Source: Fusobacterium sp.
Lineage (GTDB): Bacteria; Fusobacteriota; Fusobacteriia; Fusobacteriales; Fusobacteriaceae
Reading direction: 5' to 3'
Length of the DNA: 20,245 bases
Assembly: GCA_019410665.1 (NCBI GenBank)
Contig: DXSD01000033.1
Coordinates: forward strand, 1-20,245
Within the stretch, counting starts at the first letter, position 1; every line of letters begins with the position of its first letter. A program made the translations under genes and the position numbers. This document shows positions 1-6,020 of the stretch, piece by piece. The notes below the pieces were generated by a model. It was not told the DNA's origin. It searched no databases and saw nothing but the letters and a program-made list of their open reading frames with translations.

Positions 1-21
1 ACCGCTCTCTCGCGGACATAG

Positions 22-87
22 ATTATAATATCACAAAATTTATTTTCCGTCAACAGTTTTTTTTATTTTTTTTAAAAATTTTTAAAA
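22..87 (-). promoter_or_regulatory. Strong outward-facing promoter with A-tract upstream element (probable stable-RNA promoter)
   Basis: Read on the minus strand there is a -35 box TTGACG (53 to 48), a 17-base spacer and a -10 box TATTAT (30 to 25) that overlaps a perfect TATAAT (27 to 22). Upstream, 54-87 is a run of A-tracts resembling an UP element. Just downstream the sequence turns GC-rich (GTCCGCG), like the discriminator of rRNA and tRNA promoters, and forms a small hairpin CCGC-GAGAGA-GCGG at 2-15. The transcript leaves the window at position 1, so its gene is not visible. That it is an rRNA or tRNA operon is inferred from promoter style only. Confidence 0.6.
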
Positions 88-423
88 GGCATTAAATAAG
101 CCGGGTTTTGTATATGTTAATCATTTATCTAGAACTATAATTTCTTATAGTTTCAAGCAACTTACCCTGAAAGCTGGACGAGCAGCCCTTAACCTTTCCT
201 ATTTAGTCTTGCTCCAGAGGGGGTTTACCAAGCTTTCTTAGTCCCCTAAGAAACTGGTGGTCTCTTACACCACCTTTTCACCCTTACCTAAATTAATAGG
301 CGGTCTATTTTCTGTGGCACTTTCCTTAAAGTTTCCTTCAGCAGCCGTTAGCTGCCCTCTTGCTCTGTGGAGCCCGGACTTTCCTCTCCTTAAAATATTT
401 AAGCAGCGATTAACTTTAATACC
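88..423 (-). ncRNA. rnpB: RNase P RNA, bacterial type A (M1 RNA)
   Basis: This is the catalytic RNA that trims 5' leaders from pre-tRNAs. On the minus strand it carries the conserved GAGGAAAGTCCGGGCT block (386 to 371; P4 and J3/4 region), the ACAGAAA element (315 to 309), the P15 loop GGTAAACCCC (229 to 220) that pairs with tRNA CCA ends, and GGAGCAAGAC just after it. The ends were placed by the closing P1 helix: GGTATTAAA (423 to 415) pairs with TTTAATGCC (96 to 88). The pairing can be extended to 16 bp by flanking TTTAAAA/TTTTAAA, so the primary transcript may span about 81-430. About 336 nt is a normal length. It starts only 14 nt after the stop of the upstream gene, and no convincing promoter was found in that gap. 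No U-tract terminator follows; the 3' flank is A-rich. Confidence 0.95.
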
Positions 424-437
424 TTTTAAATAAAAAA

Positions 438-1022
438 CTATCTTTTTCTACTTATGATATCAATTTCCTCTTTTAAACTTTTTTTATATTTTAACATAAG
501 TACTCTTACTATAATACCAAAAATTACAAAAAAAGCAATACCCATTCCTATAAAAAAACTATTTTTTTGTTCCACTACTATCTCTTCTTCTACAACTATT
601 GGTTCCTCAATCTTAACGTTCTCTAGAATTTCATCGATCTCTGTAAGAATTTCTTTACTATAATCGTAGAATTTTTTTTCTTTTAATAAATTTTCATTTC
701 CTATTAAAATTCCATCTATATTTTCTTGAAAATCATCTAACTCCATATCTTTTGTTAGTTTTAATTCAATTTTTATCTTCTCTTCACTGGGCTTTATAAT
801 ATTCAAAACTACTAATTTTTCAGCTTTATCTACTACAAATCCCTCTTCTCCAGAAAAACTATTTACATATAGTGAAAGTCCCCTTCTTTGAGAAATCTCT
901 TCAATTTTCTCTTCTAATTTTGTTTCTTCTTCTGCTGTAAATAGATCAATTCCATCATTTATTTTTCCAAATGTTAATACACTTAATAAAAATACCCCTA
1001 GAACTACTATTTTTCCTCTCAT
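438..1022 (-). CDS. Small secreted/anchored TPM-domain-like protein, function unknown
   Basis: 194 residues. Residues 1-19 look like a signal peptide (basic MRGK, then a hydrophobic stretch). The next part, around NDGIDLFTAEEETKLEEKI (about 22-40) followed by a beta-strand-like SLYVNSF, resembles the start of TPM (YgcG/Psb32-type) domains. These often begin with 'vnD.a.lls..e...Le..i' before a strand. A glutamate-rich stretch (about 134-151) leads to one membrane helix (about 155-175), then a lysine-rich cytoplasmic tail. So a periplasmic or surface domain tethered at its C-terminus is likely. An RBS (GGAG, 6 nt before ATG) supports the start. It is 12 nt downstream of the nif3-like gene and shares its transcript. 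The TPM assignment rests on a weak match, and the biochemical role is unknown. Confidence 0.75.
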   Translation of the reverse strand: MRGKIVVLGVFLLSVLTFGKINDGIDLFTAEEETKLEEKIEEISQRRGLSLYVNSFSGEEGFVVDKAEKLVVLNIIKPSEEKIKIELKLTKDMELDDFQENIDGILIGNENLLKEKKFYDYSKEILTEIDEILENVKIEEPIVVEEEIVVEQKNSFFIGMGIAFFVIFGIIVRVLMLKYKKSLKEEIDIISRKR

Positions 1023-1034
1023 TTTTTCTCCTAA

Positions 1035-1814
1035 CTAATAACTTTCAAATATCGGTCCATCATTGTAAATTATAACATCAATATTATAATTTTCAAAATA
1101 TCTTTTTAAAAGTTCAACAAAATGTTGTTCTCCTTCAAAATGTCCTATATCAATAACTGGAAAATTATTCTCAAGAGCATCAAGGGCTTCATGGTATCCA
1201 ACATCTCCAGTTATAAAAAGATCCACTCCTAAGCTCTTTGCCTTTCTCCAATAGCTCATTCCAGATCCATTTACTAAAGCGATTTTTTTTATCTTCTCTT
1301 TTTTATTTTTACTTACAACTCTTACATTTGCTATTTTTAATTTTTCTTTAAGATATTTTACATACTCTTCAATCTCTACTTCTTTTTCTAAATTATAAAT
1401 TCTTCCAATTCCACAATTATCCATTTCTGGATTTTTATCTAGTACTTTAGATTTTTCTACTCCTAAAAGTGACAGTATAAAATCATTTAATCCTTCAGTA
1501 GCAGAATCTAAATTAGTGTGTAAAGATAATAAATTAATATCATTTTTAATTAATTTTTTTATTTTTCTTCCCATCAATGTTGAAAAATCTATACTTTTTA
1601 TAGGTTTAAATATAAATGGATGGTGTGTTACTATCATATCTACTCCATTTTCTATGGCATTATCAATAGCCCTCTCAGTAGCATCTATAGATAATTGAAC
1701 CTTTTTTATACTTTTTTTACTATCTCCCACTAATAATCCTACATTATCCCACTCTTCTGCTAACTTTTTAGGAAATTTTTCCTCTAACATATTTATTATA
1801 TCCTGTGTTATCAT
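1035..1814 (-). CDS. Nif3-like dinuclear metal centre hexameric protein (GTP cyclohydrolase 1 type 2 homologue)
   Basis: 259 residues, the short form of the Nif3/YbgI family (no inserted PII-like domain as in the longer Bacillus YqfO type). Family landmarks are WDNVGLLVGD (22-31), the metal-binding THHP with His64 and His65, LHTNLDSATEGLND with Asp103, and the C-terminal GHFEGEQHF with His225 and Glu229. Together these supply the two-metal site. Family members form toroidal hexamers; their in vivo reaction is not settled, and the 'GTP cyclohydrolase' label is historical. The ATG overlaps the stop of the upstream sigma-like gene as ATGA, so translation is probably coupled. Nif3 genes lie beside the main sigma gene in many Firmicutes, so this neighbourhood is conserved even though its logic is unknown. 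Confidence 0.92.
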   Translation of the reverse strand: MITQDIINMLEEKFPKKLAEEWDNVGLLVGDSKKSIKKVQLSIDATERAIDNAIENGVDMIVTHHPFIFKPIKSIDFSTLMGRKIKKLIKNDINLLSLHTNLDSATEGLNDFILSLLGVEKSKVLDKNPEMDNCGIGRIYNLEKEVEIEEYVKYLKEKLKIANVRVVSKNKKEKIKKIALVNGSGMSYWRKAKSLGVDLFITGDVGYHEALDALENNFPVIDIGHFEGEQHFVELLKRYFENYNIDVIIYNDGPIFESY

Positions 1815-2638
1815 AATATTATCTTCCCTTCCATTGTTGAAAGAATCAAAAGGGCTTGTTCAAATATAGTTTCTCCCTCTCCCTTGTTAAGATTTAACTT
1901 CTCCTCTATTTCAAATATAGAAAATCTCTTTTCTACTCCAAAACCAAAATAGTGATTTAAAACCTCTATCTGTCTTAAACTTAATCTATTTTTTAAAAAA
2001 GAAAGATCTAAAGTTCTCTCCATCATCCTCTCTCTTTTATCAATAGCCTCTATATTAGGTAAAAGATCCTCCTCTTTTAAATAAACTTCACTATTATCAT
2101 TTTTCTCTTCTATCTCTTCCTCTTTTAGATCTTTTCCAAAGTTTTCTCTCTTATCCTTAAAGAATTTTTTAAACTCATTTTTTACATCTAAAAGCTTTTT
2201 ATGTATAAATATTATCATCTCTCTAACTATCCAATATTTTTTATAGTTATCGAAGTCTCCATGTATCTCCCCGTTATAAGCTTCTATTCCCTTTATAAGC
2301 CCCATTGTTCCCTCTTGAACAACATCTAAGTAGGCTATACCCTCTCTTAAGTGATAAAATGCAATTGAGGCAACAAATGGTAGATTTTGTACTACAAAAT
2401 CATCTCCTTCTAACTCCTCTTTTGGAATGATGCTAGCTACCTCTTCTAAATAGTCTACTACACTCTCTTCTCCTAATATTTCTAAATCCTCTTCTTCTAA
2501 TTCCTTCAAAGGAAGTGCAGTATAGTCTAATACTAACTCTCTCTTAGCATTTTCATCTATAAATTTTAAAAATTCCTCATCATCTAAATATCTTTTAATT
2601 ACTTGTTTTTCAAAATCTAAAACATTTATTTTTTCCAT
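1811..2638 (-). CDS. Degenerate sigma-70-like protein (region 2 recognisable, DNA-recognition residues lost)
   Basis: 275 residues. Residues 86-147 align with sigma region 2 of the RpoD encoded next door: LPFVASIAFYHLREGIAYLD matches LRLVVSIAKKHTNRGLKLLD, then VVQEGTMGLIKGIEAY matches LIQEGNIGLMKAVEKF, the core-RNAP contact helix. In region 2.3-2.4 the -10 reading residues differ: WWIRQAIT becomes YWIVREMI, so Gln and Thr of the -10 contacts are gone. Region 1.2 is shortened, region 3 is replaced by a charged linker (about 153-205), and the region 4 segment (about 219-270) has the arginine-rich recognition helix VTRERIRQIE changed to LNKGEGETIF. The RBS AAGGAG is 7 nt before ATG. It overlaps nif3 by 4 nt and is separated from rpoD by a terminator-like hairpin. 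Core binding without normal promoter recognition is an inference; it may be a sigma antagonist, decoy or accessory RNAP factor. Confidence 0.8.
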   Translation of the reverse strand: MEKINVLDFEKQVIKRYLDDEEFLKFIDENAKRELVLDYTALPLKELEEEDLEILGEESVVDYLEEVASIIPKEELEGDDFVVQNLPFVASIAFYHLREGIAYLDVVQEGTMGLIKGIEAYNGEIHGDFDNYKKYWIVREMIIFIHKKLLDVKNEFKKFFKDKRENFGKDLKEEEIEEKNDNSEVYLKEEDLLPNIEAIDKRERMMERTLDLSFLKNRLSLRQIEVLNHYFGFGVEKRFSIFEIEEKLNLNKGEGETIFEQALLILSTMEGKIIL

Positions 2639-2664
2639 AGAAACTCCTTTTTATACTATAATCT

Positions 2665-2708
2665 TAAAAGAGGCTGAATATCTTTACTTTTCAAATATTT
2701 CAGCCTCT
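2665..2708 (-). terminator. Probable intrinsic terminator after rpoD
   Basis: Just after the rpoD stop, AGAGGCTGAAATAT (2708-2695) pairs with ATATTCAGCCTCT (2681-2669) with one bulge, closing a 13-base loop and followed by TTTTAAG. The stem is good but the T-run is short, so termination is probably partial. It separates dnaG-rpoD from the sigma-like/nif3 run. Confidence 0.6.
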
Positions 2709-2715
2709 ACTGTTA

Positions 2716-4050
2716 TTATACTTTAAAATCTTCCAATTTTTTTCTTCTACTTGGATGTCTTAACTTTCTAAGAGCTTTTACCTCTATCTGTCTAATTCTC
2801 TCTCTAGTTACTTTAAATATTTTTCCAACTTCTTCCAATGTTTTAGGAGAACCATCATCAAGTCCATATCTATATCTTAATACCTTCTCTTCTCTACTAC
2901 TTAAACTATTTAAAACTCCATCTAGCTGCTCTCTAAGAAGAGATCTATTTGTTAATTCATATGGATTTAACATTTTATTGTCCTCTACGAAATCTCCTAA
3001 TTCACTATCCTCTTCGCTTCCTACTGGAGTCTCTAAAGATATTGGATCTTGGTTCATCTCTTGAATAGCTTTAACTTTCTCAATTTCCATTCCCAATCTC
3101 TCTGCTAAAACTTCTGGAGTTGCATCTTTTCCTGTTTCTTGTAGGTAGATTCTAGCTTCTTTTTTAATTTTGTTAATAGTCTCTATCATATGAACTGGGA
3201 TTCTTATTGTTCTTCCTTGATCTGCTATAGCTCTTGTTATAGCTTGTCTTATCCACCAAGTAGCATAAGTTGAAAACTTATATCCCTTTGTATATTCAAA
3301 TTTCTCTACAGCTTTCATAAGCCCTATATTTCCCTCTTGAATTAGGTCAAGTAATTTTAATCCTCTATTTGTATGCTTTTTAGCTATACTTACAACTAGT
3401 CTAAGGTTTGCTTCTATAAGTTGTTGACTTGCCCATTCATCTCCCTCTAGAGCTCTTTTAGCATACTCTAACTCTTCATCATGATTTAATAGAGGTATTT
3501 GCCCTATTTCACGAAGATACATTTTTATAGGTTCATCAACTTTCATATCTCCTGAAAGAGTAAAGAAGTCATCACTGATATAATCTTCATCCCCTATATC
3601 TTCTAAATCATCAGGATTGAAGTGGTCAAAATCATCATCGAAGTCATCTAATTTACTATCTAGGACATCATCAAAGTCATCATCATCTAAGAAATCATCT
3701 TTTTCAAATATATCTATATCGTCCTCTTTAAAATCTTTGAAGTCATCAAACTTCTCATCATCTATAAACTCCTCTTCAACCTCTTTCTTTTTAGCAGTTG
3801 CTTTCTTAGGAGTAGTTTCTTTTGATTTTTTTGTTTTACTTGCTTTAGCTAATTTCTTACTCTTCTCTATGTCCTCTTGTCTAACTATTTCGATTCCTTG
3901 ATCAATCATTCCAGTTATCAACTGTTCAATTTTTTCAACTGGGAAGTCGTCTTTTAAGCCATCATTGATCTCTTCATAAGTTATACACTTATTTTCCATA
4001 GCTTTTCTAACCAAGGCCAAAACCTTTTCATTTTTTACAAACTCTCTCAT
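2716..4050 (-). CDS. rpoD: RNA polymerase primary sigma factor RpoD (sigma-70/SigA)
   Basis: 444 residues, the housekeeping sigma factor. Order of parts: a region 1.1-like N-terminus (1-58), a lysine-rich stretch (62-89), a strongly acidic Asp-rich segment (about 91-161), region 1.2 beginning at DEPIKMYLREIGQIPLL (172-188), region 2 with DLIQEGNIGLMKAVEKFEY (235-253) and the -10 reading motif YATWWIRQAITRAIADQ (262-278), region 3 (RIPVHMIETINKI) and region 4 with SSREEKVLRYRYGL and the -35 helix VTRERIRQIEVKALRKLRHP (414-433). All contact residues look intact. It lies 23 nt downstream of dnaG with an AGAGGAGG RBS, the classic macromolecular-synthesis pairing but without rpsU. The adjacent basic and acidic blocks before region 1.2 are unusual; E. 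coli sigma-70 has its acidic insert after region 1.2 instead. Confidence 0.98.
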   Translation of the reverse strand: MREFVKNEKVLALVRKAMENKCITYEEINDGLKDDFPVEKIEQLITGMIDQGIEIVRQEDIEKSKKLAKASKTKKSKETTPKKATAKKKEVEEEFIDDEKFDDFKDFKEDDIDIFEKDDFLDDDDFDDVLDSKLDDFDDDFDHFNPDDLEDIGDEDYISDDFFTLSGDMKVDEPIKMYLREIGQIPLLNHDEELEYAKRALEGDEWASQQLIEANLRLVVSIAKKHTNRGLKLLDLIQEGNIGLMKAVEKFEYTKGYKFSTYATWWIRQAITRAIADQGRTIRIPVHMIETINKIKKEARIYLQETGKDATPEVLAERLGMEIEKVKAIQEMNQDPISLETPVGSEEDSELGDFVEDNKMLNPYELTNRSLLREQLDGVLNSLSSREEKVLRYRYGLDDGSPKTLEEVGKIFKVTRERIRQIEVKALRKLRHPSRRKKLEDFKV

Positions 4051-4073
4051 TATTTGAGCCTCCTCTAAATAAC

Positions 4074-5894
4074 TTATAGATTAATTAATAATTTTTTAAA
4101 CATCTCATATAATTTTTCTATCTCTTCAAATTGTGTAGTTTTACCAAGTGTTATCTCTAACTCCTTTATCTTTTTTACCAATAATAACTTTTCAACTAAG
4201 TTTAACTCCCTTCCTTGAAAAAAACCACTACTAATTTTTCTATAACTATCTTCTATCTCCTGTTTAAACCAAGACACATAACTCTCTTTAAGTAGATCTT
4301 TTATTTTTTCTTCATTAGAACCTACTTCAATTAAATTACATCTTAATAGATCCCACTGCTCCTTCTCTCCTTCGCTTAAATCTTCAGCTATAGGAAAGGA
4401 ACTTACCAAATCTGATACTTCATTAGATACTAAATATTGAAATAATTTCTGTCCCAATGAAGATTTTAACTTTCTCTCTTTAAAATATTTAAAATTCTCT
4501 TTATTTAGCAAAACTAGAAATATAGTATCTCTTTCTAATCTATCTAACTCTTCAGATTTTCCCTCTATACTTATATTTACTGAGTCTTCCTCAAATTTCC
4601 TTGATTTTTTTCTATTTTTATCTATTAATATCTCTTTTAAGATCTCTTTATCTATCTCTATTTCCTTTGATAATTTATCTAGATACAGCATTTTTTCTAG
4701 TTCTGTCTCAACAACTTGAAAAAAATCTTTAAATCTAGCTACAAATTTTTGCTTAGAGATTATATTAGTTAGATCATACTCTTTTGAATAGTAACTAAAT
4801 AAAAAATCAAAAATCTCAATAGAGTTTTTTACACACTTTAAAAAACTCTCTTTACCATAAGTTTTTAAATATTCATCTGGGTCTTTAGCTCCTTCTAACT
4901 GTAAAACTCTTATATTAAAACCTAAACTTTTTAAGATTATTCCAGCTCTTTCTGTTGCCATCTGTCCAGGTGCATCTGAGTCTAATGAAAGTATCACATT
5001 GGATGTGTATCTTTTTAATAAAACTCCTTGCTCTTCAGTTAAAGCTGTTCCCAAAGGTGCTAATGCCACATCAAAACCAAATATATTAGCTGAAAGGACA
5101 TCCATATATCCTTCCATTAACATTGTATAATTTTTTTTTCTTATTATACTACTTCTCTCTAAACCATATAAATTTTTACCCTTTTTAAATATTGGAGTAT
5201 CTGGAGAGTTTATGTATTTAGGTATCTCTTTACTTTGCTCTAAAGTTCTTCCTCCAAAAGCTATTACCTCTCCCTTTATAGAGTAAATTGGAAAAATTAT
5301 CCTATTTCTAAAGGCATCATAATTATTTCCACTATCTCCCTCTTTTATTAAACCTAAAGTTACTAAATCCTTTGTTTCAAATCCTTTGCTTACTAAATAA
5401 TCTCCCAATTCATTCCATTTATTTGAAGCAAATCCAATTCCATTTTCTTTAATTATTTTAGGATTTATCTCTCTTTTTGAAAGATATTCTAAAGCTATTC
5501 TTCCCTGTAAAGAAAATATGTTTTCTTTATAAAAATTATGAGCTTCCTCCATTATTTTATAATATTTTGTGTAATCTTCCTTTGGCTTATAATTTTCTCC
5601 TATCTCTTTTATAGGAATACTATATCTTTTAGCCAACTCATCTACAGCTTCCATAAAATCAATCTTTTTATATTGAGCATAAAAAGAGATGGGATTTCCA
5701 CCTGCTCCACATACAAAACATTTACATATATTTTTACTTGGGCTCACCATAAAAGAAGGTGTTGTATCTTGATGAAAAGGACAGAGTCCTTTATAGTTTG
5801 CTCCCGATTTTTTTAACTCAACAAACTCTCCTACAACCTCTTCTATTTTTAAAGAATCTAGGAGGAGCTCTATATCTGTTTGTCTATATTTCAT
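4074..5894 (-). CDS. dnaG: DNA primase DnaG
   Basis: 606 residues. It makes the RNA primers for DNA replication and works with the DnaB helicase. The N-terminal CHC2 zinc finger has Cys38, His41, Cys59 and Cys62 (CPFH...CFVC). The catalytic core follows with FRNRIIFPI (195-203) and GEVIAFGGR (208-216), then the Toprim metal motifs EGYMD (261-265) and DSDAPG (305-310). The remaining C-terminal part is the helicase-binding region and is poorly conserved in sequence, as usual. I chose the ATG at 5894 rather than the upstream in-frame start at 5960 because AGGAGG sits 7 nt before it, the family begins close to this methionine, and the upstream start lies in the promoter. It is first in the dnaG-rpoD operon. 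Confidence 0.97.
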   Translation of the reverse strand: MKYRQTDIELLLDSLKIEEVVGEFVELKKSGANYKGLCPFHQDTTPSFMVSPSKNICKCFVCGAGGNPISFYAQYKKIDFMEAVDELAKRYSIPIKEIGENYKPKEDYTKYYKIMEEAHNFYKENIFSLQGRIALEYLSKREINPKIIKENGIGFASNKWNELGDYLVSKGFETKDLVTLGLIKEGDSGNNYDAFRNRIIFPIYSIKGEVIAFGGRTLEQSKEIPKYINSPDTPIFKKGKNLYGLERSSIIRKKNYTMLMEGYMDVLSANIFGFDVALAPLGTALTEEQGVLLKRYTSNVILSLDSDAPGQMATERAGIILKSLGFNIRVLQLEGAKDPDEYLKTYGKESFLKCVKNSIEIFDFLFSYYSKEYDLTNIISKQKFVARFKDFFQVVETELEKMLYLDKLSKEIEIDKEILKEILIDKNRKKSRKFEEDSVNISIEGKSEELDRLERDTIFLVLLNKENFKYFKERKLKSSLGQKLFQYLVSNEVSDLVSSFPIAEDLSEGEKEQWDLLRCNLIEVGSNEEKIKDLLKESYVSWFKQEIEDSYRKISSGFFQGRELNLVEKLLLVKKIKELEITLGKTTQFEEIEKLYEMFKKLLINL

Positions 5895-5931
5895 TGTCTC
5901 CCTCCTAACTTTAAATTTAATTCGGCTATAT

Positions 5932-5960
5932 AGTATAATATATTTTTCAAAATATTGCAA
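5932..5960 (-). promoter_or_regulatory. Promoter of the dnaG-rpoD operon
   Basis: Minus strand: -35 TTGCAA (5960-5955), 17-base spacer, -10 TATACT (5937-5932), followed by a leader of roughly 30 nt to the dnaG ATG. The upstream flank is A/T-rich. It lies directly after the terminator of the preceding gene. Confidence 0.7.
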
Positions 5961-5972
5961 TTAAAAAATTAA

Positions 5973-6008
5973 TAAAAAGGAGCAGTTACAATTTGTACTG
6001 ACTCCTCC
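5973..6008 (-). terminator. Intrinsic terminator after the parvulin/SurA-like gene
   Basis: Minus strand: GGAG-T-CAGT-ACAA pairs with TTGT-A-ACTG-CTCC (one unpaired base on each side), followed by TTTTTATT. It ends the transcript coming from 7748 just before the dnaG promoter. Confidence 0.75.
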
Positions 6009-6020
6009 TTATATATGTGA

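Noticed and set aside
315..331. TGGCAC followed by a T-rich stretch, resembling a sigma-54 -24 box
   Set aside because: The -12 GC element is missing, and the sequence is part of the conserved RNase P RNA core.
3617..3901. Serine-rich plus-strand frame opposite rpoD
   Set aside because: It is the complement of the Asp-rich GAT/GAC codons of RpoD, which read as serine on the other strand; no RBS or promoter.
5895..5960. Longer start for dnaG (22 extra residues)
   Set aside because: The extension overlaps the promoter -10 and -35, lacks a Shine-Dalgarno, and primases begin close to the chosen methionine.
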